NCBI RefSeq assembly: GCF_025506355.1
Contig: NZ_JANZYP010000027.1
Span: 1-64,000, forward strand
DNA from: Sphaerisporangium corydalis
GTDB taxonomy: Bacteria > Actinomycetota > Actinomycetes > Streptosporangiales > Streptosporangiaceae
DNA length: 64,000 bases
Reading direction: 5' to 3'
In this document: piece by piece, positions 1 to 8,408 of the stretch
Numbering within the stretch: position 1 is the stretch's first letter
Layout: the number at the start of each line of letters is the position of its first letter
Made by a program: the position numbers and the translations under genes
Notes under the pieces: model-generated
The model's database searches: none
Told to the model about the DNA's origin: nothing
Seen by the model: the letters and a program-made list of their open reading frames with translations, nothing else

Positions 1-128
1 GCGGCTTGGCCACCCGCTACGACAAAACTCCCGAAAGCTACGAGGCCGGACTCCACCTCCGGGGCTCGATCATGTGGCTGAAACTCCTCACCTCAACCAC
101 ATGATCCGAACCATAAACAGCTCCTAGT
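1..128 (+). mobile_element. Right end of an IS5-like insertion sequence
   Basis: The first 128 bases are the 3' end of an insertion sequence running in from the left. The last codons of a transposase on the plus strand stop at 104, and about 24 bases later the sequence becomes the interior of an unrelated minus-strand gene. The segment ending ACAGCTCCTAG at about 117-127 is the likely terminal inverted repeat. The other IS end and the target duplication lie outside the window, so the exact boundary is inferred from where homology to the interrupted gene stops (about 128). Confidence 0.7.
3..104 (+). CDS. IS5-family transposase, C-terminal fragment (cut by window edge)
   Basis: Reading from base 3 gives GLATRYDKTPESYEAGLHLR followed by a short tail and a TGA stop at 102-104. 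This is the characteristic C-terminus of IS5-like DDE transposases found in actinomycetes (an Arg-Tyr-Asp-Lys-x-x-x-Ser-Tyr segment followed by the LHLRGSIMW tail). Only 33 residues are visible; catalytic residues lie upstream, outside the window, so activity cannot be judged. Confidence 0.75.
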   Translation, partial: GLATRYDKTPESYEAGLHLRGSIMWLKLLTSTT

Positions 129-1024
129 TCGGCCTCCTGGCCGGCGTTCCCCGCCTCGGCGAACCCTGAGCTCACCACGACCAGCCCGCCGACGCCGCGG
201 GCGGCGCACTCGCGGGCCACGCCGGTCACCGCGCCGGCCGGGGTGGCCACGACGACCAGATCCACCGGGCCCGGGACGGCCGCGATGGCGGGGTGGGCCG
301 GCAGGCCGCACACCTCGGTGGCCTTGGGGTTGACCGGGAAGAGGGGGCCGGGGAAGCCGCCGTCGACCAGGTTGCGCAGCACCCGGTGCCCGACACCGCC
401 GGCGTCACGGCCCGCGCCGACGACCGCCACCGAGGACGGGGCGAACAGCCTCGCCAGCGAGTTGCGCTCCGCCTCGTGCTCCCGCGCGTCGATCATGGTC
501 AGCAGCTCGGCGCTGGTCGCGGTGGAGATCTCGAACCGCACCCACCCGTCCGCGTAGGTGCGCCGGAACGCCAGGCCGGCGTCCTTCAGCAGGCCGATCA
601 CCGGCGTGTTCCCGGCCAGCACCTCGGCCACCAGCTCCTTGACCCCGTGCTCGGCCGCGTCCAGCGCCAGGTGCTCCAGCAGCACGGTTCCGAGGCCGTG
701 GCCGTGGACCCGGTCGTCGATCAGGATGCCCAGCTCGGCGCGCGCGGTGGAGTCGTCCCCGATGTACTCCGCGATCCCGGCCAGGCGGCCGCGGATCAGC
801 GCCACCAGCGCCCGGCCCTGGTAACGGGGTCCGGTGACGCGGTCCATGTAGGCGTGCGCCGTGGCGGTGCCGCCGGTCGCGAACCGCAGGTAGGTGGAGC
901 GCTCGGAGGAGGCGTCGACCAGGCCGTGCAACGCGGCCCGGTCGGAGTCGCGCAGCGGCCGGACGTGCGCGATGCCGCCGTCACGCAGCAGTACGTCGCA
1001 TTCCTCGGGCGAGGTAGGTGTCAT
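129..1024 (-). pseudogene. GNAT acetyltransferase fused to CoA-binding (acyl-CoA synthetase-type) domain, disrupted by IS
   Basis: Minus-strand reading from ATG at 1022-1024 gives a GNAT domain (about residues 10-170, acetyl-CoA loop region RVHGHGLGTVLLEHL) followed by a Rossmann CoA-binding domain (VAVVGAGRDAGGVGHRVLRNL; then the NPKA and VVVATPAGAV segments) typical of ADP-forming acyl-CoA synthetases and Pat-like acetyltransferases. Homologues of this architecture are usually 800-900 residues. Here homology stops after about 298 residues at the IS end, and the frame runs on into IS sequence until a stop near base 38. The gene is therefore truncated in the window; its 3' remainder may lie beyond the IS. 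An in-frame ATG at 1120 exists, but the GNAT domain fits the 1024 start. Confidence 0.8.
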
Positions 1025-1088
1025 ATCTCCAAGGTCCCGCGCCGACCCGTGCCGCCCATAGGGCCGAAGTCCCCTGCGACCCGGGACC

Positions 1089-1191
1089 CTCGTCCCTGCG
1101 TGCCCCGGCGAGCCGAGCACCGGCGGAGTTTCGTCCCTGCGTGTCCCGCGAGCGGCGCGGGCCCCTCGTTCCGCGTGTCCCGCGAGCGGAG
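1089..1191. repeat. Three imperfect GC-rich direct repeats between the disrupted GNAT gene and the kinase gene
   Basis: Three similar copies of about 27-29 bases occur at about 1089-1115, 1130-1158 and 1164-1191, each carrying a TCGT(C/T)CC..GCGTG(T/C)CCC...GCGAGC core. They lie in the 240-base spacer between the divergently transcribed genes. No function is evident. Confidence 0.55.
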
Positions 1192-1265
1192 CCGGGACGC
1201 CGGGATCCCGGCCCGGCGGTGAGGCGGCCTGTCGCGCCGTCCGGGGGAGATGTCAGAATCGCCGC

Positions 1266-2951
1266 ATGAGCTCCGACGATCCGCATCCGCTGATCCCGAA
1301 CATGCGGCTGGACGAGTTGCTGGCGGAGCTCCACTCGCGGCTCGAGGCCGTCCTGTCCACCCGCGACCGGGTGCACTCCCTGCTGGAGGCCGTCGTGGCC
1401 ATCGGCAGCGACCTCCAGCTGGAGACCGCGCTGCGGCGCATCGTGGAGACGGCCACCCACCTGGTGGACGCCAGCTACGGCGCGCTCGGCGTGATCGGCG
1501 AGGAGAACACCCTGCTGGAGTTCATCCCCGTGGGGCTGAGCCAGGAGGAGATCGCCCGCATCGAGCACTGGCCGCATGGTCTCGGCCTGCTCGGCCTGCT
1601 GATCAAGGAACCCCGGTCGCTGCGGCTGGCCCGCATCTCCGACCACCCCGCGTCCCACGGCTTCCCACCCGGCCACCCGCCCATGGGGTCCTTCCTCGGT
1701 GTGCCGATCCGCGTGCGCGACGTGGTCTTCGGCAACCTCTACCTCACCGAGAAGCGCGGCGGCGCGGAGTTCGACGAGGACGACCAGGCCATCGTCACCG
1801 CGCTGGCCACCGCCGCCGGGGTCGCCATCGAGAACGCCCGCCTGTACGAGGAGACCCGGCGCAGGGAGATCTGGCTGCAGGCGTCCTCCGAGGTCACCAC
1901 CAGCCTGCTGTCGGGCGCCGGCGTCGACGCCGTCCTCACCCAGGTGGCCAAGAGGGTCAGGGAGATGACCGGGGCGGACGTCGCCCTCATCCGGTTCCCC
2001 ACCGAGGACGGCGAGGCCCTGCGCGTGGTGATCGCCGACGGCGCCCCCGAGCTGGTGGGCACCGAGGTGGCGGTGATCGGGTCGCTGTCGGGGGCCGCGT
2101 ACCTGAGCGGCGAACCCCGCATGGTCAGCCACCTGGACGCCGGCGACGCGGAGATCGGCGGCGACGTCGAGATCGGGCCGGCGGCGGCCGTCCCGCTCGG
2201 CGCGGCCGGTTCGGTGCGCGGGATCCTGGCCCTGGGCAAGCACCCCGGGCGGATGCCCTTCACCCAGTCGATCCTGCACATGCTGCACGCCTTCGCCGGT
2301 CAGGCCGCCGTCGCGCTGGAGCTCGCCGAGACCCGGAAGGACGCCGAGCGGCTCGGCCTGCTGGAGGACCGCGACCGGATCGCCAAGGACCTGCACGACG
2401 TCGTCATCCAGCGGCTGTTCGCGGTAGCGATGACCTTGATGAGCGCGGTGCGGCTGGTCGACCGCCCGGAGGCCTCCGGGCGGCTCCAGCACGCGATCGA
2501 CGAGCTGGACGAGACGATCCGCCAGATCCGCTCCACCATCTTCGCCCTCCAGGTGCCGCGCGGGGCCGACGAGCCGAGCCTGCGCGCCCGCATCGTGGAG
2601 CTGCTGGAAGGCGCTCGCGGCCACCTCGGCTTCATGCCGGGCCTGCGCATGGAGGGCCAGCTCGAGAACGCGGTGCCCGCCCCCGTGGCCGAGCACCTTC
2701 TCGCCGTCCTGCGCGAGGCCCTGTCCAACGTCGTCCGGCACGCCAAGGCCTCCAAGGCCGAGGTCTCCGCTGAGGTGTCGGACGGCAGGGTCATCTTGGT
2801 CGTGCGGGACAACGGCGTCGGCCTGCCCGAGGACGGCCGCAGGAGCGGCCTGCGCAACCTCGAGGAACGCGCCGCCCAGCTCGGCGGGTCGTTCCAGGCC
2901 GGACGCCCGGCGGACGGCGGCACGAGGATCACCTGGAGCGTGCCGCTCTGA
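1266..2951 (+). CDS. GAF-GAF sensor histidine kinase, DevS/DosT-like
   Basis: The 561-residue protein has no membrane segment. In order it has an N-terminal helical lead, GAF-A (about 45-200), GAF-B (about 215-360), a HisKA_3 dimerisation/phosphoacceptor segment with DRIAKDLHDVV (His377) and a HATPase_c domain with DNGVGLPEDGRRSGLRNL near the C-terminus. GAF-A carries HGFPPGHPPMGSFLGVPIRV, matching the region of mycobacterial DevS/DosT that holds the proximal haem histidine (here His137). Haem-based redox or gas sensing is therefore plausible but inferred. DevS genes normally sit beside a DevR response regulator; none is present here, so the partner must be elsewhere. Length is close to DevS (about 578 residues). 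Confidence 0.9.
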   Translation: MSSDDPHPLIPNMRLDELLAELHSRLEAVLSTRDRVHSLLEAVVAIGSDLQLETALRRIVETATHLVDASYGALGVIGEENTLLEFIPVGLSQEEIARIEHWPHGLGLLGLLIKEPRSLRLARISDHPASHGFPPGHPPMGSFLGVPIRVRDVVFGNLYLTEKRGGAEFDEDDQAIVTALATAAGVAIENARLYEETRRREIWLQASSEVTTSLLSGAGVDAVLTQVAKRVREMTGADVALIRFPTEDGEALRVVIADGAPELVGTEVAVIGSLSGAAYLSGEPRMVSHLDAGDAEIGGDVEIGPAAAVPLGAAGSVRGILALGKHPGRMPFTQSILHMLHAFAGQAAVALELAETRKDAERLGLLEDRDRIAKDLHDVVIQRLFAVAMTLMSAVRLVDRPEASGRLQHAIDELDETIRQIRSTIFALQVPRGADEPSLRARIVELLEGARGHLGFMPGLRMEGQLENAVPAPVAEHLLAVLREALSNVVRHAKASKAEVSAEVSDGRVILVVRDNGVGLPEDGRRSGLRNLEERAAQLGGSFQAGRPADGGTRITWSVPL

Positions 2952-2973
2952 CGATCCCGCCCTGACAGGGGCC

Positions 2974-3085
2974 GGGTGAGGCCGGCCGCCGCGCAGAGGC
3001 AGGGTAAGGCCGGCCGCCGCACACGGGCGGGGTGAGGCGGGCCGCCGCACACGGGCAGGGTGAGGCCGGCCGCCGCCGAGAGGCG
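2974..3085. repeat. Four tandem 28-bp repeats between convergent genes
   Basis: Four head-to-tail copies, each 28 bases, start at 2974, 3002, 3030 and 3058. Consensus begins GGGTGAGGCCGGCCGCCGC and ends CACGGGCA or GAGAGGCG. They fill the gap between the kinase stop (2951) and the LacI-type gene stop (3097). Each unit holds the short palindrome GGCCGGCC (in copy 3 GGCGGGCC). A termination or variable-number role is possible; nothing here proves it. Confidence 0.85.
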
Positions 3086-3096
3086 GGGCCGCCGGT

Positions 3097-4125
3097 TCAG
3101 GTGCCGCGCCGGGTGGACTCGCGGACGACCAGGCGTGCGGGAACCGTCCGCACGCCGTGCTCGACCGGTCGCCCGGCGATGCCGTCGAGCAGGTGGCGGG
3201 CCGCGAGCCGGCCGACCTCGCCGAGGTTCATGTCGACGGTGGTCAGCGCCGGCCGGCTGCCGAGCGCCATCGGCTCCCAGTTGTCGAACCCGACCAGCGC
3301 GACGTCGTCGGGGACGCGCCGCCCCCGGTCGCGCAGGGTCTCGGCGACGCCACGGGCGATCTGGTCGCTGCCGCAGAAGATCGCGTCCACGTCGGGGGCG
3401 GCGCGCAGCAGGACGTCCGCGCCCTGGCGCCCCCATTCCTCGCTCCACTCACCGTGCAGGACCGGCCCGGCCGGGCGCAGGCCCGCCTCGCCGAGCGCGG
3501 CGGCCATCCCGGCAGCCCTGGCGCGGGCGGCCTGGAAGCCCTCGGGCCCGGTGACGTGGCCGACGCGCGTGCGGCCGGTCGTGAGCAGGTGCCGGGTGGC
3601 GAGGGCCCCGCCGCCCTCGTCGTCGGGGACGAGCGACAGGTCGGACTCGTCGAGGGACTGCGTCATCGCGTACACGACGGGGACGGGCAGGTCGCGGCCG
3701 ATGCCGGGGCGCGGCTCGGTGCGCCTGCCGGTGACGATGATGCCCTCGACCCGCCGGGCCAGCAGCCGTTCGACGTGGTGCCGTTCCCTGATCGGGTCGT
3801 CGCGGGTGTCGCACATGAACACCGAGATCTGCCCGTCGCCCAGCGCGTCCTCCGCGCCCAGCATCACCGGGATGCTGAAACGGCCGAAGCTGTCGCAGGT
3901 GATCAGGCCGACCGTGTAGGTGCGGCCGCCGAGCAGGGCCTGGGCCAGCGTGTTGGGGCGGAACCCCAGCCGCTCGGCCGCCGCCGCCACCCGGGCCCTG
4001 GTCTCCTCCCGCATCCTGCCGACGCCGTTCAGCGCCTTGGAGGCGGTGCCGATGGACACTCCGGCGGCGGCGGCGACGTCGTGGATCGTCACCGTGCGGC
4101 CGGCGTTCTGGGCAGGGTTGGGCAA
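3097..4125 (-). CDS. LacI-family transcriptional repressor of the GH127/ABC arabinoside locus
   Basis: The protein is 342 residues from a TTG start at 4123-4125, chosen because AGGAGG (minus strand, 4133-4138) sits 7 bases upstream and because upstream in-frame residues look non-coding. It has an N-terminal LacI HTH (TVTIHDVAAAAGVSIGTASK) followed by a periplasmic-binding-protein-like sensor domain (VGLITCDSFGRFSIPVMLG onward; GFDNWEPMALGSRPALTTVD near the end). It is divergent from the GH127 operon, whose promoter contains a palindromic operator. The likely inducer is an arabinofuranose-derived sugar, inferred from context. Confidence 0.92.
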   Translation of the reverse strand: MPNPAQNAGRTVTIHDVAAAAGVSIGTASKALNGVGRMREETRARVAAAAERLGFRPNTLAQALLGGRTYTVGLITCDSFGRFSIPVMLGAEDALGDGQISVFMCDTRDDPIRERHHVERLLARRVEGIIVTGRRTEPRPGIGRDLPVPVVYAMTQSLDESDLSLVPDDEGGGALATRHLLTTGRTRVGHVTGPEGFQAARARAAGMAAALGEAGLRPAGPVLHGEWSEEWGRQGADVLLRAAPDVDAIFCGSDQIARGVAETLRDRGRRVPDDVALVGFDNWEPMALGSRPALTTVDMNLGEVGRLAARHLLDGIAGRPVEHGVRTVPARLVVRESTRRGT

Positions 4126-4195
4126 CCGTTTTCCTCCTCGCTCACCGCACACTACCGCCACCGCGTCGCGACCCGCACGCGGAAGAACAGGGCTC

Positions 4196-4224
4196 TTGAC
4201 GGGTGATGTATCACATCCTACTGT
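4196..4224 (+). promoter_or_regulatory. Promoter of the GH127-ABC operon with overlapping LacI-type operator
   Basis: TTGACG (4196-4201) and TACTGT (4219-4224) are separated by 17 bases, a good fit for a principal-sigma promoter. The spacer contains the palindrome GTGATGTATCAC (4203-4214; arms GTGAT/ATCAC), and an overlapping palindrome GATGT-ATC-ACATC (4205-4217). An operator between -35 and -10 is a classic repression geometry, and the adjacent gene encodes a LacI protein. An ATG inside this element (4203) opens the long reading frame but cannot be the true translation start. Confidence 0.75.
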
Positions 4225-4262
4225 CCGCAAGGAAAACCTATTCTCAAATTCCTGGGAGTGCG

Positions 4263-6149
4263 ATGCCTGACTTCCGTGACCAGATCCGCGGCCCGGCCGT
4301 CCCCTCGGCGGGCACGAGACGGCCGCTCGGCGTCGGCGACGTCGAGATCGGTGGCGGGCCCTTCGGGCGATGGCAGCGGATCAACCGCGCGGCCGGCCTC
4401 CCGCTCGGCCTCGACCGGATGGAACGGTCGAGCGTGCTGGCCAACCTGAGGTGGGCCGCGGGGGAGGGGACCGGGCCCTACCGGGGATACCGCTTCCAGG
4501 ACTCGGACCTGTACAAGCTGATCGAGGCGATCGCCTGGGAGCACGGGCGGGAACCCGGCGCGTCCTACCCCGCGTTCGTCGCCGGGTCGGCCGCCCTGCT
4601 GGCCAGGGCGCAGCGCGCGGACGGCTACCTGAACTCGCACTACCAGACGGTCAAGCCGGACAAGGTCTTCGCCGAGCTGGAGTACAGCCACGAGATGTAC
4701 TGCGCGGGGCACCTGTTCCAGGCCGCCGTGGCCGCCGCGCGGACCGGCTGCGGCGCGGAACTGCTCGCCGTGGCGCGACGGTTCGCCGACCACCTCGTGG
4801 CGGTGTTCCTGACCGGCGGCGACGACGGCATCGACGGGCACGCGGAGGTCGAGACGGCGCTGGTCGAGCTGTACCGCCTCACCGGCGAGCGGTCCTACCT
4901 GGAGCTCGCCGCCAAGCTGGTCGGCAACCGGGGCAAGGGCATGATCGCCGACAGCGGCATGGGCCCGCTGTACGCCCAGGACCACCTGCCCGTGCGCGAG
5001 GCGGACACCCCCGTCGGGCACGCCGTGCGGCAGCTCTACCTGGAGGCCGGGATCGTCGACGTCTACCTGGAGACCGGCGACGAGTCCCTGCTGGAGTGCT
5101 CGGTGCGCCGGTGGGAGGACATGGTCGCCACCAAGACCTCCATCACCGGCGGCAACGGCTCGCGCCACGACGGCGAGGCGTTCGGCGAACGGTACGAGCT
5201 GCCGCCCGACCGGGCGTACAACGAGAGCTGCGCGGCCATCGCCGCCGTCCACTGGAACTGGCGGCTGCTGCTGGCCACCGGGCAGTCCCGGTACGCCGAC
5301 CTGATCGAGCGCGTCCTGTACAACGCCTTCGCCGCTTCCACCTCGGCGGGCGGCGACCGGTTCTTCTACGTCAACCCGTTGCAGCGCAGGGCCGACCTCA
5401 GCGAGGACGCCTACCTGGGCAGGCGCCGCGAGTGGTTCGCCTGCGCCTGCTGCCCGCCGAACATCATGCGCCTGGTCTCCTCGCTCGGCCACTACGTCGC
5501 CACGACCGGCGACCAGGACGTCTCCGTCCACCAGTACGTGCCCGGCCTGATCCGGGCCGGCGCGGTCACCCTGGCCGTCGAGACCGGCTACCCGTGGGAC
5601 GGCCGGGTCGTGTTCACCGTCCAGGAGACGCCGGGCACCGAATGGACGCTGAGGCTGCGGATCCCCGAATGGAGCCGGGCGTCCGGCCCGGCACCCGGCC
5701 CGGACGGCTACGCGGCCGTCCGGCGGGCGTGGCGGCCGGGCGACACCTTCACCCTCGACCTCGACATGTCCCCCCGGCTGGTCCACCCGCACCGCAGGAT
5801 CGACGCGCTGCGCGGGTGTGTGGCCGTCGAACGGGGCCCGCTGGTCTACTGCTTCGAGCAGGCCGACCAGCGGGGCGCCGACGTCGAGGACCTGGCCCTC
5901 GGCCCCGGCACCGAGCTGCGCGTCCTCGGCGGCCGCGACCTGCCCGGCGTCGGCGAGACCGTGCTGATCGAGGCGGACGCCCTGCGCCTCCCCGCCCCGC
6001 CGCCGTCCGGGCTGCCGTACTCCACCTCCACCGTCCCCCCGACCGGCACGAAAGTGACCGCCACGGCGATCCCCTATTTCCAGTGGGACAACCGGGACGG
6101 TGGCGTCATGCGGGTCTGGATCCCTCTCGCGCAAGGAACGAGCACATGA
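4263..6149 (+). CDS. GH127 beta-L-arabinofuranosidase-like glycoside hydrolase
   Basis: The 628-residue protein starts at ATG 4263 behind a GGGAG ribosome-binding site. It is a GH127 (former DUF1680) (alpha/alpha)6-barrel enzyme. Residues equivalent to the zinc-binding set of Bifidobacterium HypBA1 (Glu338, Cys340, Cys417, Cys418) are visible as NESC (Glu321, Cys323) and ACCPPN (Cys396, Cys397). There is no signal peptide, so it acts in the cytosol on imported oligosaccharide. The stop overlaps the next start as ATGA. Expected activity is release of beta-L-arabinofuranose; other arabinosides or uronides are possible within the family. Confidence 0.88.
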   Translation: MPDFRDQIRGPAVPSAGTRRPLGVGDVEIGGGPFGRWQRINRAAGLPLGLDRMERSSVLANLRWAAGEGTGPYRGYRFQDSDLYKLIEAIAWEHGREPGASYPAFVAGSAALLARAQRADGYLNSHYQTVKPDKVFAELEYSHEMYCAGHLFQAAVAAARTGCGAELLAVARRFADHLVAVFLTGGDDGIDGHAEVETALVELYRLTGERSYLELAAKLVGNRGKGMIADSGMGPLYAQDHLPVREADTPVGHAVRQLYLEAGIVDVYLETGDESLLECSVRRWEDMVATKTSITGGNGSRHDGEAFGERYELPPDRAYNESCAAIAAVHWNWRLLLATGQSRYADLIERVLYNAFAASTSAGGDRFFYVNPLQRRADLSEDAYLGRRREWFACACCPPNIMRLVSSLGHYVATTGDQDVSVHQYVPGLIRAGAVTLAVETGYPWDGRVVFTVQETPGTEWTLRLRIPEWSRASGPAPGPDGYAAVRRAWRPGDTFTLDLDMSPRLVHPHRRIDALRGCVAVERGPLVYCFEQADQRGADVEDLALGPGTELRVLGGRDLPGVGETVLIEADALRLPAPPPSGLPYSTSTVPPTGTKVTATAIPYFQWDNRDGGVMRVWIPLAQGTST

Positions 6150-7507
6150 AACGACGGGATCTGCTGAAGATGGGCGGCCTCGCCGCCCTTGGTGCCACCG
6201 CCGCCTGTGGCGGCGGGGCGGACACGGCGGGAAAGGTGCCGCTGCAGTTCATGTACTGGGGCTCGACGTTCGAGCAGAAGGCCATCGCCAAGATGCTCCA
6301 GGCCTTCGAGCGGAAGCGGGCCGGCGTGCGGGTCACCCCGCTGTTCACGCCCGACGAGTACGACGTGAAGCTGAACACGCTGGTGGCGGGGAACCGGATG
6401 CCCGACGTCGGCTACGTGCCGATGGCGATGTCGTTCCGCCTCGCCGAGCAGGGGAAGCTGCTCAACCTCTTCCCCTACCTGAAGAAGTACCCGCAGCTCG
6501 CCGGCTACCTCCCGGACGCCTACCTGTGGTCAGGGCAGGACAGGTTGCACGGTGTGGCGACCGCCAACGAGATCGAACTGCTCTGGTACAGCAGGCCGGC
6601 GGTCGCGGAGGCGGGGATCGCGCCGCCGCCCGCCGACGCGGCGAGCGCCTGGACCTGGGACCAGCTCGTCCAGAACGCCTACAAGCTGACGGTGGACCAG
6701 AGCGGCAGGCACCCCGACCAGCCCGGATTCGACCCGAAGCGGATCAGGCGGTTCGGCGTCTCCTGCAGCCTGACCTACGCCCCCGCCTGGTACGGGTTCC
6801 TGCGCGGCAACGGCGGGGACTTCGCCGACGAGGCGGGCAGGAGGTGCCTGCTCGACACCCCGGAGGCGATCGAGGTCTTCCAGAACCTCCAGGACCTGGT
6901 GTACGAGCACCGGGTCGCCCCCGGGCCCGGGCAGCTCGCGGCCACCGGCGACGAGGTGCCCGGCACGAGCATCCTGCTGAAGACCAGGCGCGTGGCGATG
7001 GTGGTCGACGGGCACTGGAGCCTGCTCGACATGAACGAGAGCAAGGCCGACTACGGCATCGGGGTGCTGCCCAAGTACGCGGAGCCGTACACCACCACGC
7101 AGGTCGCCGGGGCCTCCGCCGTGTTCGCCGGCACCAAGCACGTGGAGGAGGCGGTCGAACTGTTCGCCTTCCACATCGACCCCCGATACGTCGACCTGTA
7201 CGCGAAGGGGTTGTGGATGCCGCAGGAGCGCAAGTACTACGAGGACCAGGCGGCCATCGACTCCTGGACCAGGAACGACTCCCACCCGCCGGAGTTCCGC
7301 ACCGCGGTCGTCGACTACGCGCGCGAGCACGGCGTGCCGGCCTTCGGCAACCGCGTCAAGGACATGACCACGATCTCCAGCGACCTGCTCACCCCGGCGC
7401 TGCAGGAGATCGAGAGCGGCAAACGGCCCGCCGCGGAGGTCCTCAGGGAGGTCACCCCCAAGATCACCAGTAGGCTGCGGGGCTGGCAGCACACCCAGGG
7501 GCTGTGA
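6146..7507 (+). CDS. ABC-transporter sugar-binding lipoprotein
   Basis: The 453-residue protein starts by ATGA overlap with the GH127 gene. The N-terminus MKRRDLLKMGGLAALGATAA ends at Cys21, a twin-arginine plus lipoprotein-like signal. The mature part is a family 1 extracellular solute-binding protein (FMYWGSTFEQKAIAKMLQAF; PDVGYVPMAMSFRLAEQGKL; repeated Trp-containing sugar-contact segments). It should capture the oligosaccharide that the GH127 enzyme cleaves and deliver it to the two downstream permeases. The residue three before the lipobox Cys is Thr rather than the usual Leu. Confidence 0.9.
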   Translation: MKRRDLLKMGGLAALGATAACGGGADTAGKVPLQFMYWGSTFEQKAIAKMLQAFERKRAGVRVTPLFTPDEYDVKLNTLVAGNRMPDVGYVPMAMSFRLAEQGKLLNLFPYLKKYPQLAGYLPDAYLWSGQDRLHGVATANEIELLWYSRPAVAEAGIAPPPADAASAWTWDQLVQNAYKLTVDQSGRHPDQPGFDPKRIRRFGVSCSLTYAPAWYGFLRGNGGDFADEAGRRCLLDTPEAIEVFQNLQDLVYEHRVAPGPGQLAATGDEVPGTSILLKTRRVAMVVDGHWSLLDMNESKADYGIGVLPKYAEPYTTTQVAGASAVFAGTKHVEEAVELFAFHIDPRYVDLYAKGLWMPQERKYYEDQAAIDSWTRNDSHPPEFRTAVVDYAREHGVPAFGNRVKDMTTISSDLLTPALQEIESGKRPAAEVLREVTPKITSRLRGWQHTQGL

Positions 7508-7508
7508 C

Positions 7509-8408
7509 ATGCCCCCTCTTTCCGGTCAGCGGCGCATGGAACGGCGCTGGGGCCTGCTCATGGCGGTGCCCGCGATCATCGGGTTCGCCGTCTTCACCGC
7601 CGGGCCGATGATCGCGTCGTTCCTCTTCAGCCTCACCGACTGGCAGATCGGCGGCACTCCGTCCTTCGTGGGCCTGGACAACTACACCGCGCTGGCCGGC
7701 GACGGGCTGTTCTGGAAGTCGCTGACCGCCACGACGTACTACACCCTCGGCGCCGTCCCGCTCGGACTGATCATCGCCTTCGGCGTGGCGATGCTCCTGG
7801 ACCAGAAGGTGCGCGGGCTGCCCGTCTGGCGGACCATCTTCTACCTGCCGACCCTCGTTCCCGCGATCGCGAACGTGGTCCTGTGGATCTGGATCTTCAA
7901 CCCCGACTTCGGCCTGCTCAACTCCGTGCTGCGCCAGGCCGGGCTGCCCGCCGGGCAGTGGATCTACGACGAGTCGAGCGCCGTCCCCTCGCTCATCGTC
8001 ATGAGCACCTGGGGGTTCGGCAACACCATGGTGATCTTCCTGGCCGGCCTGCAGGGGGTGCCGCGGCACCTGTACGAGGCGGTCTCGATCGACGGCGGGG
8101 GGCCCCTGCGGCGCTTCTGGCACGTGACCCTGCCCATGATGACGCCGACCATCTTCTACAACCTCGTCGTCGGGGTGGTCGGCACCTTCCAGGTCTTCAA
8201 CCAGGCGTACGTGATGACCGAGGGCGGGCCCAACCAGGCCACCCTGTTCTACGTCTACTACCTGTTCCGCAAGGCGTTCATCGAGAGCGAGATGGGGTAC
8301 GCGAGCGCTCTGGCCTGGGTGCTCTTCATGATCATCATGGTGCTCACGTTCATGATGTTCCGCAACGCCCGTCGCTGGGTGTACTACGAGATGGCGGGCG
8401 CCCGATGA
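7509..8408 (+). CDS. Sugar ABC transporter permease, MalF/UgpA type
   Basis: The 299-residue membrane protein has six predicted spans. It carries the ATPase-contacting EAA loop EAVSIDGGGPLRRFWHVTLP (about residues 197-216), typical of carbohydrate-uptake (CUT1) permeases. It begins one base after the binding-protein stop and its TGA overlaps the next gene start (ATGA). It forms the inner-membrane channel together with the next permease. Confidence 0.92.
   Translation: MPPLSGQRRMERRWGLLMAVPAIIGFAVFTAGPMIASFLFSLTDWQIGGTPSFVGLDNYTALAGDGLFWKSLTATTYYTLGAVPLGLIIAFGVAMLLDQKVRGLPVWRTIFYLPTLVPAIANVVLWIWIFNPDFGLLNSVLRQAGLPAGQWIYDESSAVPSLIVMSTWGFGNTMVIFLAGLQGVPRHLYEAVSIDGGGPLRRFWHVTLPMMTPTIFYNLVVGVVGTFQVFNQAYVMTEGGPNQATLFYVYYLFRKAFIESEMGYASALAWVLFMIIMVLTFMMFRNARRWVYYEMAGAR

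Noticed and set aside
981-3050. 689-codon minus-strand frame opposite the kinase gene
   Set aside because: It is the antisense of a clear GAF/HisKA kinase, with biased Gly/Arg/Asp-rich composition and no domain. Many similar long antisense frames in this GC-rich DNA (for example 4218-6134, 12951-15062, 18324-21875, 40127-42973, 43405-46749) were dropped for the same reason.
2974-3085. CRISPR-like array
   Set aside because: The 28-bp units are directly contiguous with no spacers and there are no cas genes; this is a simple tandem repeat. The same applies to 27297-27383.
4203-4262. 20-codon N-terminal extension of the GH127 gene from ATG 4203
   Set aside because: This ATG lies within the promoter spacer/operator, before the -10 box, so it would not be in the transcript. 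The ATG at 4263 has a proper ribosome-binding site.
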